A stretch of DNA of 64,000 nt from Aliiroseovarius lamellibrachiae. Lineage in GTDB: Bacteria; Pseudomonadota; Alphaproteobacteria; Rhodobacterales; Rhodobacteraceae. Position numbers and translations under genes: made by a program. The stretch spans positions 434,001-498,000 of the forward strand of contig NZ_JAHEVJ010000001.1 of assembly GCF_018599245.1 (NCBI RefSeq). The letters run 5' to 3'. The stretch's first letter is position 1, and each line of letters starts with the position of its first letter. Shown here piece after piece: positions 1 through 8,187 of the stretch. The notes under the pieces were generated by a model, which made no database searches, had not been told where the DNA came from, and saw only the letters and a list, made by a program, of their open reading frames with translations.

Positions 1-516
1 CGTATTGCGCCACGAGGGATGTGGCAAGGGAAAGACGTGCGGCGCGTGGGCGCGCCAGTGAAAAACCGTCTCGGTCACGCTGGTTTTCACGCCAAGATGC
101 CACTTTTGCGCATATCCGCCGACGATCAGGGTAAGGCGCGGAGAGCCTATGGTGTCGTTCACCTGCGCGGCCCAAGTCTTTGCGCAGATCTTCGGCGGCG
201 GCAGGTCAGATGTTTTTGCGTCATATCCCGGAAAGCAAAAGGCCATCGGGGTTATGGCCACGCGGGTACGGTCATAAAACTGATCCCGGTCAAACCCCAT
301 CCAATCACGCAGCCGGTCGCCGGACGGGTCATCAAACGGCACGCCTGATTGGTGCACGCGCATGCCCGGTGCCTGGCCGATGATGCGAATGCGCACGCCG
401 GGTTGAAACCAGACAATCGGCCGGGGGGCATGTGCGGTGTGGGTTGCGGCAAAGCGATCGGCGCAGATCCGGCAGGCGGCAAGCTCGGTCTGAAGGGGGC
501 GCGCTGGGGTGGTCAT
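1..516 (-). CDS. Uracil-DNA glycosylase family protein (3' end beyond window)
   Basis: Reading leftwards from an ATG at 516, the frame stays open for 172 codons to the window edge, so the C-terminus is missing. The translation carries a Cys pair near the N-terminus (ELAACRICADRF), the active-site motif GQAPGMRVHQSGVPFDD, and near the cut end LPHPSWRN, which matches the His-containing motif of the uracil-DNA glycosylase superfamily. Such enzymes excise uracil or related lesions in base excision repair. The GQAPG and PHPSWRN motifs resemble the family 4/5-like group, but substrate range cannot be read from the sequence. It is divergently arranged with the ArsR gene that follows, and no strong ribosome binding site precedes the ATG. 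Confidence 0.85.
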   Translation of the reverse strand, partial: MTTPARPLQTELAACRICADRFAATHTAHAPRPIVWFQPGVRIRIIGQAPGMRVHQSGVPFDDPSGDRLRDWMGFDRDQFYDRTRVAITPMAFCFPGYDAKTSDLPPPKICAKTWAAQVNDTIGSPRLTLIVGGYAQKWHLGVKTSVTETVFHWRAHAPHVFPLPHPSWRNT

Positions 517-607
517 GGGCAAAACCTAAAGCGCTGGCCCGGAAAGGCAAGAGAGCGAGATATTTCGAGAGATGTGAAAATAAAACTTGCGCCTCTCGGT
601 TATTTCT

Positions 608-623
608 ATATTTCTAGAAATAT
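608..623. promoter_or_regulatory. Perfect 16-bp palindrome overlapping the arsR-type start codon
   Basis: ATATTTCTAGAAATAT is a perfect palindrome whose last two bases are the first two of the ArsR-family ATG at 622. ArsR/SmtB repressors bind AT-rich inverted repeats of this size, so autorepression is the natural inference. No Shine-Dalgarno sequence fits between the palindrome and the ATG, so the gene may be translated from a leaderless or nearly leaderless mRNA. Confidence 0.6.
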
Positions 624-972
624 GAAGCATGAATCACGCCTACAAACCTGCCCCATCCCTGTTGAACTGGCCTCGTCGCAATTTGCGGCCCTTGGGTCCG
701 AGCAACGCCTGACGGTCCTGCGCATCCTGGTGCGCGCTGGGCATGATGGGTTGACCATCGGTGCCCTGGGGGAGCGTTCCGGCGTGACCGGATCGACGTT
801 GACGCACCACATGAAAATTCTGGCCGCCGCAGGGTTGGTCACACAGGAAAAACAGGGCCGATCCATCATTTGCGCCGCTGCGGAATATGATGTGATGCGC
901 GCCTTGTCGGACTATTTGCTTTTGGAATGCTGCGCGGATTGCGGCGAAGAAGAGGGGCTTACCCATGACTGA
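622..972 (+). CDS. ArsR/SmtB-family metal- or redox-responsive repressor
   Basis: The 116-residue protein has the compact ArsR winged-helix fold: LGSEQRLTVLRIL (helix 1-2), the DNA-reading segment GVTGSTLTHHMKIL at about 55-67 and the wing around EKQGRSIIC. A C-terminal cluster Cys103-Cys104-Cys107 (LECCADC) could be a metal or thiol sensor; this is inference. The start at 622 is chosen because upstream in-frame sequence is not ArsR-like and 622 sits at the edge of the operator. Its last 8 bases overlap the start of the downstream permease, so the two form a translationally coupled unit, and the likely role is repression of that permease until a metal or metalloid ligand is bound. Confidence 0.85.
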   Translation: MKHESRLQTCPIPVELASSQFAALGSEQRLTVLRILVRAGHDGLTIGALGERSGVTGSTLTHHMKILAAAGLVTQEKQGRSIICAAAEYDVMRALSDYLLLECCADCGEEEGLTHD

Positions 973-1999
973 TGCAACACAGACAGCACCACAAAGGTGG
1001 AAACCGGATTGGGCGTGGGGGACTATTCTGGCGATCCCGCTGATCCTTGCGGTTTTGGCCCCGGCCGAGATCCGCCCGACGATAATTTTTGCCCTGAAAG
1101 CCTTTGCCAATACGTTGCCCTTTATCCTGTTTGCAATCTTTGCGGTGGGATATCTGAAAGCGACCAACGCGGAAACGCTGCTTGCCAAAGCCTTTGAGGG
1201 GCGCGAGGGGCGGATGATTGTGCTGGCGGCGCTTGCGGGGGGCATTTCGCCGTTTTGCTCCTGCGAAGTGATTCCGTTCATTGCCGCGATGCTGGCCGTT
1301 GGGGCCCCTCTGTCGGCGGTTATGGCGTTTTGGCTTGCCTCGCCTTTGATGGATCCGGCGATGTTTGCGATTACGGCCGGGACATTGGGGGTGGATTTCG
1401 CCATCGCCAAAGGCTTGGCCGCGATCGTGATCGGGCTGTTTGGCGGGCTTGTGGTGCGCAGCATGGCGAAAACCGTGGTTTTTGCGGATCCATTGAAGAA
1501 CTCCCCTGTCAAAAGCTGTTGTGGGTGCAGTGACGAAAATGGGCCGTTTTCTGGTGCAGTGAACTGGAAGTTTTGGCAAGACGCCCCGCGCCGCGCTGAA
1601 TTCCGCGACACGGTGCTTGAGAATGCGCTGTTCTTGGGCAAATGGCTTTTGCTGGCCTATATGCTGGAAGCGCTGATGCTGAAATTCATCCCAGCCGAAT
1701 GGGTGGCGCAGGTTTTGGGCGGGGACGGCATCCTGCCGATCATTTTGGGGGCCATTGTTGGCGCTCCTGCCTATCTGAACGGCTATGCCGCTGTGCCGAT
1801 GGTGGCCGCGCTTTTGGAACAAGGCATGAGCCAAGGGGCCGCGATGTCCTTTGTTATTGCCGGGGGCGTCAGCTGTATCCCTGCCGCCGTTGCGGTCTGG
1901 GCTTTGGTCAAACCCCGTGTTTTTGTCGCATACATTGGCCTTGCTGTCGTCGGCGCGGTCCTTGCGGGCATCAGCTGGAATATGGTCACCCTTATGTGA
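965..1999 (+). CDS. SO_0444/ArsP_1-type (PF03773) metal or metalloid permease
   Basis: The 344-residue polytopic membrane protein has two homologous bundles of hydrophobic segments (about 17-175 and 210-344). Family hallmarks are the motif SPFCSCEVIPF at 95-105, with Cys98 and Cys100 in the membrane, and a second half with GAPAYLNGYAAVP. The central cytosolic loop contains CCGC at 185-188, a thiol cluster compatible with soft-metal or trivalent arsenic handling. Members of this family (ArsP, or the SO_0444 group proposed as Cu/Zn exporters) export organoarsenicals or metals; which applies here cannot be decided. It overlaps the ArsR gene by 8 bp and is presumably controlled by it. Confidence 0.8.
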   Translation: MTDATQTAPQRWKPDWAWGTILAIPLILAVLAPAEIRPTIIFALKAFANTLPFILFAIFAVGYLKATNAETLLAKAFEGREGRMIVLAALAGGISPFCSCEVIPFIAAMLAVGAPLSAVMAFWLASPLMDPAMFAITAGTLGVDFAIAKGLAAIVIGLFGGLVVRSMAKTVVFADPLKNSPVKSCCGCSDENGPFSGAVNWKFWQDAPRRAEFRDTVLENALFLGKWLLLAYMLEALMLKFIPAEWVAQVLGGDGILPIILGAIVGAPAYLNGYAAVPMVAALLEQGMSQGAAMSFVIAGGVSCIPAAVAVWALVKPRVFVAYIGLAVVGAVLAGISWNMVTLM

Positions 2000-2135
2000 C
2001 CCAAAAGATGCCCCTGCCCAAGACTGCATTGTCGAATGGCGAAAGGTGCATTATTCGGGTGAAAGGGAATGAAAAACAAACGGGCTGTCCTGATCTCAGG
2101 GCGGTCTGATTGTTTGCATAACGATGGGGTGAGCA

Positions 2136-3455
2136 ATGTATCGTGTGTGGAATTTTGTCGCGACTTATTCAGTTTTGCTGATTGGGGGCGCGGTTGTCGC
2201 ATTAATCTGGGCCAACACGGATGCTGCATCCTATCATCATATTGTAGAATATCCGCTGTGGTTTAACGGCTGGATCGGGGTGGACATCGGCCATTGGGAA
2301 CACGCTTACGGTGAAGCCGCCCATCACCTTGAATATGGCGATGTAGAGCGGGTCGTTACCTTTCACTATCTGGTCAACGACATGCTGATGGCGCTGTTTT
2401 TCGCCATTGCCGGCAAAGAAGTGTGGGAGGCCGTGATCCTGAAAAACGGCAGCCTGCGCGGGAAAAAAGCCGCCACGCCGCTGTTTGCGACCGCGGGCGG
2501 AATGCTTGGGCCGATTGTGGTGTATCTTGGCATTGCCATGCTGCTTGGCTCGTCCACCTTTGATGCGGTGGCGCGCGGATGGGCCATTCCCACCGCCACG
2601 GATATTGCGTTTAGCTATCTGGTGGGGCGGCTTGTGTTTGGCGCGGGACATCCGGCGGTACGCTTCCTTCTTTTGCTGGCGATTGCTGATGATGCGGCCG
2701 GGCTGATCATTCTTGCGATCTTCTATCCTTCGGGCGAATTGGCCCCGCAATGGTTGCTTCTGTCTGTGTTCGCAGCGGCCTCCGCCTTTATTGTTTTCAA
2801 TTGGTTGCCACGCAAACTGGATGCGGGGGATGAGCTGCGAAAACGTTCGACCTGGGTGCGAAAACACATGGGCTGGTTGCCTTATGCGATCGCCGGATGC
2901 CTCAGCTGGTATGGCTTTGCGCGGGCGGGTATTCACCCGGCGCTGGGCCTGTTGCCTGTCATCCCGGCGATCCCACACGCCGACCGCGCGTTTGGCATTT
3001 TCTCGGACGCAGAGCGTTATTTGAAAGACACGCTGAACCAGATGGAACACGCGCTTGCGATGCCGGTTGAGGTGGTTCTGTTCTTCTTTGGTTTGCTGAA
3101 TGCGGGCGTCGTCTTTAACGCGATCTCAGAAGCCACCTGGCTGGTGCTTGCGGGGCTGTTGATCGGCAAACCCGTGGGCATCTTTCTGTTTGGCTGGTTT
3201 GCGGCCTATCCAATGCGTCTTGGCTTGCCAGCCGGGATGCGCACGCTTGACTTGATTGTGGTCGGTTGCGTCGCGGCCATCGGCTTTACGGTGTCGCTGT
3301 TCGTGGCCTCTGTGGCCTTTCCGGGCAACGCGATACAGGACGCGGCCAAGATGGGCGCCCTCATGAGTTTTGGGGCGGTGTTCATTGCGTTCATTGCGGG
3401 TAAATTGTTGCGGGTTGAGAAACAAAATAGCGATTTGCCCCTAGATTCGCACTAA
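2136..3455 (+). CDS. nhaA: Na+/H+ antiporter NhaA
   Basis: The 439-residue protein matches NhaA over its whole length: VNDMLMALFFAIAGKEV, ATDIAFSYLVGRL (position of Asp133 in E. coli NhaA), the paired aspartates in LAIADDAAGLI (ion-binding Asp163/164 equivalents), and the Lys in LLIGKPVGIFLF (Lys300 equivalent). It exchanges Na+ or Li+ for protons across the inner membrane. A GGGGTG ribosome binding site lies just before the ATG at 2136. Between the first helix and VNDMLM the protein has a loop about 15 residues longer than in E. coli, rich in His and Glu (DIGHWEHAYGEAAHHLEYGD). It stands alone between a metal permease and the capsule genes. Confidence 0.95.
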   Translation: MYRVWNFVATYSVLLIGGAVVALIWANTDAASYHHIVEYPLWFNGWIGVDIGHWEHAYGEAAHHLEYGDVERVVTFHYLVNDMLMALFFAIAGKEVWEAVILKNGSLRGKKAATPLFATAGGMLGPIVVYLGIAMLLGSSTFDAVARGWAIPTATDIAFSYLVGRLVFGAGHPAVRFLLLLAIADDAAGLIILAIFYPSGELAPQWLLLSVFAAASAFIVFNWLPRKLDAGDELRKRSTWVRKHMGWLPYAIAGCLSWYGFARAGIHPALGLLPVIPAIPHADRAFGIFSDAERYLKDTLNQMEHALAMPVEVVLFFFGLLNAGVVFNAISEATWLVLAGLLIGKPVGIFLFGWFAAYPMRLGLPAGMRTLDLIVVGCVAAIGFTVSLFVASVAFPGNAIQDAAKMGALMSFGAVFIAFIAGKLLRVEKQNSDLPLDSH

Positions 3456-3468
3456 TTGTTCGCCCTGC

Positions 3469-3484
3469 GCGGGGCAATCCCCGC
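3469..3484 (+). terminator. Candidate hairpin after nhaA
   Basis: GCGGGG-CAAT-CCCCGC forms a strong 6-bp GC stem 14 bp past the nhaA stop codon. There is no T-run after it, so it is only a candidate terminator or mRNA 3'-stabilising hairpin. Confidence 0.35.
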
Positions 3485-3508
3485 CAAATATACGCAAAAA
3501 AATGGTCC

Positions 3509-3531
3509 AAATCGGTTTGAAAATCGGTTTG
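3509..3531 (+). repeat. Direct repeat of AAATCGGTTTG upstream of the capsule operon
   Basis: AAATCGGTTTG occurs at 3509-3519 and again at 3521-3531, a 12-bp period, flanked by TCC on the left and GAC on the right so that the pair is also bracketed by TCCAAA and TTTGGA. It lies about 145 bp before kpsT and could be a regulator site; no known motif is recognised. Confidence 0.45.
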
Positions 3532-3676
3532 GACATTGTGTTTTTATCGGGGACACCGACATAATGATGCCAAAATCATGTCGTATAGGTCCTCGTTAAC
3601 CAAGCTCGTGTAAGAGCATATAAGGACCAAAGGCGCATAGAGCGCTGAGGCAAAGCAGCAGTGTCGGAGCGTGTGC

Positions 3677-4336
3677 ATGCTCGAATTTGTAAATGTGAGT
3701 AAGTCCTTTTGGACCGGAACGCAGCGCAAGGTGATCCTTGAGGGGGCGTCGTTTCAGGTGGAGCTTGGCAACTCGCTGGGCATTCTGGCGCGCAATGGCA
3801 CCGGAAAAACCACACTTATCAAAATGATGGCGGGGCTGGAAAAACCCGACGAGGGTGAGATCCACCGCAATTGCCGTATCTCCTTTCCGCTGGGGTTCAT
3901 GGGCGGGGTCGTTGGCAAGCTGTCCGCCAAGGAAAATGCCCGTTATGTGGCGCAGCTTTATGGGCTGGATCCTGATTACATCGAGGCATTTACCCGCTGG
4001 CTGTGTGGGCTTGAGGAATATTACGACTATCCCCTGGGCACCTATTCCGCCGGGATGCGGTCGCGGTTCACGTTCTCGCTGCTCCTGGCGCTGGATTTCG
4101 ATATCTATCTGATCGACGAAGGCATGCCGCAAACCACGGATGCCGAATTTAACCGCAAGGCCGGGGATGTGCTGAACGAACGGCTCAAAAACTCCACCGT
4201 CATCATCGTCTCGCATCAGGCGAAAACGATTGAAAAATTCTGTCGCTCCGCCGCTGTTTTGCGCGACGGAAAGCTTTACATGTTTGATACCTTGGAAGAG
4301 GCGAAGCAACTATATGACTACGAAACCCAAGGCTAA
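3677..4336 (+). CDS. kpsT: Capsular polysaccharide ABC exporter ATP-binding protein (KpsT-type)
   Basis: The 219-residue ATPase has a Walker A-like motif ARNGTGKTT (38-46), Walker B DIYLIDE (142-148), the modified signature YSAGMR (123-128) that is typical of KpsT/Wzt/TagH exporters, and a His switch in IIVSHQAKT. KpsT powers export of lipid-linked capsule through the KpsM channel in the inner membrane. The first glycine of the usual GxNGxGK loop is Ala38. An in-frame GTG six bases upstream (3671) is an alternative start. The 3' end overlaps the next gene by 23 bp. No kpsM is adjacent, which is unusual. Confidence 0.88.
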   Translation: MLEFVNVSKSFWTGTQRKVILEGASFQVELGNSLGILARNGTGKTTLIKMMAGLEKPDEGEIHRNCRISFPLGFMGGVVGKLSAKENARYVAQLYGLDPDYIEAFTRWLCGLEEYYDYPLGTYSAGMRSRFTFSLLLALDFDIYLIDEGMPQTTDAEFNRKAGDVLNERLKNSTVIIVSHQAKTIEKFCRSAAVLRDGKLYMFDTLEEAKQLYDYETQG

Positions 4337-5963
4337 AAAGTTCCGCATTCGACGCAGTGCCGCATCCGCCATCCAATCCGAGGTGGCCGATGCCCGGCAA
4401 GGTCATGCTGCCGACACCCCGCGTCCGAGGCCACAAGCGACCCAACCCCGTAAGCTTAATCCGATGGAAGAGGCCGCCCTTGGCCAACAAGAAGACGGGT
4501 TTGCCGATCAGAAATTCGCAACCGCCCGCCCGGACGCCTCTCCCGAGGAAATCGAACAAGAAATCAACGCCATCCGTGACGAAGGGTTGACCGGCCGCCA
4601 ATTGCGCATGGCCCGCCGCGTTGCGCAAAAACATGGAATTTCCGCCACGTCTGATTTTGACGCAGTGCGCCAGTTGCGCAAAGCAGCGATCGACCCATTC
4701 CAACGTGCCGCGATGCTTGATCTGGTGTCGACAGATGGGGCGAAAAAAGACGATAAAGTCCAGCTTCCGCAAACGGTTGAGAAAGCCAAAGTCCCAAGTA
4801 CGCAGGTGCTGGATACCGCCGATCGTGCCCGCGCCATTATGGATATCCAGATGGATATCGCGCGCCGTCGTCGCAAACGCTTTGTGATGCTGATGGCCCG
4901 GCTGGCCTTTTTCGTCTTCTTGCCGACGGTTTTGGCGGGGTTCTATTTTTACACAATGGCCACCCCGATGTATGCCACCAAAACCGAATTTGTCATTCAG
5001 CAAGCTGACAGTGGTGGCGGCAAACTGGGTGGTTTATTCGCTGGATCCGGTCTGGCGACCTCACAGGATTCGATCACCGTCCAAAGCTATTTGACCTCGC
5101 GTGATGCGATGTTGCGACTGGATCAGGACATTGGGTTTAAACAGGCTTTTAGTGTGGATGAGATTGATTCCATTCAGCGCCTCAGCCCTGACGCCAGCAA
5201 TGAAAAAGCCTATAAGATATACCAGAAAAACGTCAAAATCGGCTATGATCCCACCGAAGGGATCGTGAAGATGGAGGTGATTGCACCCTCGCCAGCGCTG
5301 AGCCAGGAGTTTTCTCAAGCCTTGATTGGATATGCCGAAGAGCGGGTCGACAACCTGTCGCAACGCCTGCGGAATGACCAGATGCAAGGCTCCCGCGAGA
5401 CGTATGAAGAGGCTGAACAGGATATGCTCGCTGCGCAAAATGAAGTGCTGCGCCTGCAAGAAAAACTCGGCGTGTTTGACGCCACAAGTGACGCCAGCGC
5501 CTTGATGTCACAAGTCAATGGTTTTGAAACGCAATTGCAGCAAAAAAAGCTAGCATTACAACAGCTTCTGGACAATTCACGCCCCAATAAAGCCCGTGTG
5601 GACGGGGTGCGTGGCGATATTCAGCGCCTGGAAGCTCTAATTGCTGAACTGCGCGCCCGTCTGACGGAAACCGGTGCCCAAGGCTCCTTGGCGTCGGTCA
5701 GCGCGCAATTGCGTATCGCCCAAACCAATTTGGAAACCCGTGTGTTGCTGATGCAGCAATCCCTGCAGCAACTGGAAAGCGCGCGTGTCGAGGCCAATAA
5801 GCAAACGCGCTATCTGGAACTTGGGGTGCGTCCCGTGGCGCCGGATGAGCCGACCTATCCGCGCAAATTCGAAAATACCTTGCTGTCATTTCTGGTTTTT
5901 GCGGGCCTCTATCTGATGATGTCGCTTACGGCCTCGGTGCTGCGTGAACAGGTCAGTGCCTGA
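4314..5963 (+). CDS. kpsE: Capsule export inner-membrane protein, KpsE/Wzz-like, with long N-terminal extension
   Basis: The 549-residue protein has a polysaccharide co-polymerase architecture: a transmembrane helix at about 191-213, a periplasmic domain (TPMYATKTEFVIQ, then SYLTSRDAMLRL), a long coiled coil at about 340-490, and a second transmembrane helix near the C-terminus (ENTLLSFLVFAGLYLMM) followed by a short tail. KpsE links the KpsMT exporter to the outer-membrane KpsD channel. The first 190 residues are cytosolic, Pro/Gln/Ala-rich and basic at the start, and are absent from E. coli KpsE (about 380 residues). The ATG at 4314 is chosen because it lies within the end of kpsT, giving coupled translation; upstream in-frame codons only shadow kpsT. 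Confidence 0.82.
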   Translation: MTTKPKAKKFRIRRSAASAIQSEVADARQGHAADTPRPRPQATQPRKLNPMEEAALGQQEDGFADQKFATARPDASPEEIEQEINAIRDEGLTGRQLRMARRVAQKHGISATSDFDAVRQLRKAAIDPFQRAAMLDLVSTDGAKKDDKVQLPQTVEKAKVPSTQVLDTADRARAIMDIQMDIARRRRKRFVMLMARLAFFVFLPTVLAGFYFYTMATPMYATKTEFVIQQADSGGGKLGGLFAGSGLATSQDSITVQSYLTSRDAMLRLDQDIGFKQAFSVDEIDSIQRLSPDASNEKAYKIYQKNVKIGYDPTEGIVKMEVIAPSPALSQEFSQALIGYAEERVDNLSQRLRNDQMQGSRETYEEAEQDMLAAQNEVLRLQEKLGVFDATSDASALMSQVNGFETQLQQKKLALQQLLDNSRPNKARVDGVRGDIQRLEALIAELRARLTETGAQGSLASVSAQLRIAQTNLETRVLLMQQSLQQLESARVEANKQTRYLELGVRPVAPDEPTYPRKFENTLLSFLVFAGLYLMMSLTASVLREQVSA

Positions 5964-5964
5964 T

Positions 5965-6798
5965 ATGCGCGAGGTTGCGATCGGCAAGCTGCGCATGGGC
6001 AATGATCTGCCGCTGACGATCATTGCCGGCCCGTGCCAGCTCGAAGGTCTCGACCATGCGCTTGAGATTGGATCGGAAATGGCGCGGATCTGTGCGGCAC
6101 AGGGTCTTGGCTATGTGTTCAAAGCCTCATTTGACAAGGCCAATCGCACCTCGCTGACAGGCGAGCGTGGGCCTGGGCTGCACGAGGGGTTGGGGATGCT
6201 TGCCGAATTGCGCGCCAAGCTTGATGTGCCGGTTTTGACGGATGTTCACGCGCCGGAGCAATGTGCCCCGGTGGCAAGGGTTGTTGATATCCTGCAAATT
6301 CCGGCCTTTTTGTGCCGCCAGACCGATCTGTTGTTGGCCGCGGCGCAAACTGGCCGGGCTGTGAATGTGAAAAAAGGTCAGTTTCTGGCGCCGTGGGACA
6401 TGCGCCATGTGGCCGAAAAGCTTTCCGCATCTGGTAATGAAAACATTATCTTAACCGAGAGGGGCACCTCTTTCGGGTATAACGCGCTTGTCACGGATAT
6501 GCGCGGGCTTCCCACCATGATGCAACAGGGTTTCCCTGTGGTGATGGACGCCACCCATGCGGTGCAAATGCCGGGCGGGCAGGGTGGTTCTTCCGGGGGG
6601 CAGCGCGAATTTGCGCCGGTGCTGGCGCGCGCTGCGGTTTCATTGGGAATTGCGGGCGTGTTTCTTGAAACCCACCCCACCCCGGACACGGCCCCGTCGG
6701 ATGGCCCAAACATGATTGCGCTCAGCGATATGGACGCGCTGATTGCGGATCTTGCTGCGTTTGATGCGTTGGCCAAGACGCGCCCCCTGCGCCTTTAA
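5965..6798 (+). CDS. kdsA: 3-deoxy-8-phosphooctulonate synthase (KdsA)
   Basis: The enzyme condenses phosphoenolpyruvate with arabinose 5-phosphate to Kdo 8-phosphate, for lipopolysaccharide core and Kdo-containing capsule linkers. Diagnostic segments are IIAGPCQLEG, FKASFDKANRTS, LTERGTSFGYN, VMDATHAVQMPGG and LETHPTPDTAPSDGPNM. The length of 277 residues is normal. The ATG at 5965 follows the kpsE stop by one base; an earlier in-frame GTG at 5944 would start inside kpsE and adds residues not seen in the family. Its place directly behind kpsT-kpsE suggests that it serves capsule made with a Kdo linker, although it may also be the only kdsA copy in the cell. Confidence 0.93.
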   Translation: MREVAIGKLRMGNDLPLTIIAGPCQLEGLDHALEIGSEMARICAAQGLGYVFKASFDKANRTSLTGERGPGLHEGLGMLAELRAKLDVPVLTDVHAPEQCAPVARVVDILQIPAFLCRQTDLLLAAAQTGRAVNVKKGQFLAPWDMRHVAEKLSASGNENIILTERGTSFGYNALVTDMRGLPTMMQQGFPVVMDATHAVQMPGGQGGSSGGQREFAPVLARAAVSLGIAGVFLETHPTPDTAPSDGPNMIALSDMDALIADLAAFDALAKTRPLRL

Positions 6799-6871
6799 CG
6801 CCGCAAAGAAGACCTTTCGCGAACGGATGTCGCCCCTTAAGATGCGCGTGATTTCATCAAGGATATTCGAC

Positions 6872-8119
6872 ATGCCTGCTCTCCGTCTGCTTGTTTCCAC
6901 TGTATTTTTCGCAACTCTGTTGTCGATCAGCTTTATGGCGCCCGTCGTGGCGCAAGATGGGGCGATCAGCACGGAAACCGGGGCGGCCCAAGTCGAATTG
7001 GACGCCGCCATCGCCATCAAAATTCGCGATATTCTGACCGAATTACAGGCTTATCAAGATGTAACGGTGACCGTGAACGAGGGTATTGTGACCCTGCGCG
7101 GCACCACCCTGGACGCCACTGGTCACGACGATTTGCAACAGCTTGTGCAGCGGGTTGAAGGCGTGATTGCCATTGAAAATCAGGTCGGGGTTTCAACGAA
7201 TTTAACCGAGCGGCTGAGCCCCGCGATGGAACGCTTCATGGCGCGCCTGACCCAAGTGATTGCCTTTCTGCCGCTTGTTGCGATCGGCGCCGTAGCATTC
7301 GTTGTTGTTGCTGGCCTTGGCTTTGGTATCGCCCGGTTGCGGCAACCCTGGGACCGGCTGGCCCCCAATGCATTCATCGCCGATATCTACCGCACGGTTA
7401 TCCGGATTGCGGCGGTGATTGGGGGTATTGTGGTGGCGCTGGACATCCTTGGGGCGACGGCGCTTTTGTCCACAGTGTTGGGGGCGGCGGGGATTATCGG
7501 TTTGGCCCTTGGGTTTGCGGTGCGTGATACGGTCGAAAACTTTATCGCCTCGCTTTTGCTGTCGATCCGCCAACCCTTTCGCCCAAATGATACAATTGAA
7601 ATCAATGGCGATGTGGGAAAGGTGATCCGCCTGACCTCGCGTGCAACCATTTTGCTCAGCTTTGATGGCAACCATATTCGCATTCCAAACGCGACGGTGT
7701 TTAAGAGCCGGATCATCAATTACACCCGCAACCGCGAGCGCCGCTTTGGCTTTGATATTTTTCTGCGCGAGACCACAAACCTGCCACAAGCGTTGGAGGA
7801 GGGGCGCGCGCAATTGACCGCGCTTCCCTTTATTCTTGGCACCCCGGCGCCTGCGGCCTGGATTGACCGTGTGACGGAGACAGGGGCGCGGCTTAGCTTT
7901 ACGGCGTGGATTGATCAACGTGACACGGGGCTGTCGAATGCGCGCGGCGAAGCAATGCGCGTGGTGGTTGCCGCCCTTACTGACAAAGGTGCCACGCCCA
8001 TTCACGCCCCTGAAACCCCGCAATCCGCCGATGAGGCGGCCTTGGATCAACTGGTTGCGCAGGACCGCGAAGAGAACCGACAAAATGACCTTTTGAATGC
8101 GGCCAGCGCGGACGAATAA
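6872..8119 (+). CDS. Mechanosensitive channel of the MscS family with periplasmic BON domain
   Basis: A 415-residue precursor. Residues 1-27 form a signal peptide ending VVAQ, a BON lipid-binding domain spans about 42-108 (ITVNEGIVTLRG type), and transmembrane helices follow, including the pore-lining helix GAAGIIGLALGFAVRDTVENFIAS. The MscS beta domain is FRPNDTIEINGDVGKVIRLTSRATIL, and a C-terminal alpha/beta domain extends to about 390. Such channels open under membrane tension to release solutes during hypo-osmotic shock. ATG 6872 is chosen for its AAGGAT ribosome binding site and clean signal peptide; ATG 6842 is a weaker alternative. The BON-MscS fusion is a minority architecture. Confidence 0.9.
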   Translation: MPALRLLVSTVFFATLLSISFMAPVVAQDGAISTETGAAQVELDAAIAIKIRDILTELQAYQDVTVTVNEGIVTLRGTTLDATGHDDLQQLVQRVEGVIAIENQVGVSTNLTERLSPAMERFMARLTQVIAFLPLVAIGAVAFVVVAGLGFGIARLRQPWDRLAPNAFIADIYRTVIRIAAVIGGIVVALDILGATALLSTVLGAAGIIGLALGFAVRDTVENFIASLLLSIRQPFRPNDTIEINGDVGKVIRLTSRATILLSFDGNHIRIPNATVFKSRIINYTRNRERRFGFDIFLRETTNLPQALEEGRAQLTALPFILGTPAPAAWIDRVTETGARLSFTAWIDQRDTGLSNARGEAMRVVVAALTDKGATPIHAPETPQSADEAALDQLVAQDREENRQNDLLNAASADE

Positions 8120-8146
8120 TTTTCGTCATTTTAGGTGATTTTGGGG

Positions 8147-8176
8147 TTGCACCGCCTCGATGCATTGGACTATTAC
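8147..8176 (+). promoter_or_regulatory. Candidate sigma-70 promoter for tRNA-Gln
   Basis: TTGCAC at 8147-8152 and CTATTA/TATTAC starting at 8170-8171 are separated by 17-18 bp and lie about 12 bp before the mature tRNA 5' end, the spacing expected for a short tRNA leader. Confidence 0.5.
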
Positions 8177-8187
8177 ACGCGCACCGT

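Noticed and set aside
640-2029. Long minus-strand open frames opposite the permease
   Set aside because: They are GC-skew shadows of the permease gene, which has clear family motifs.
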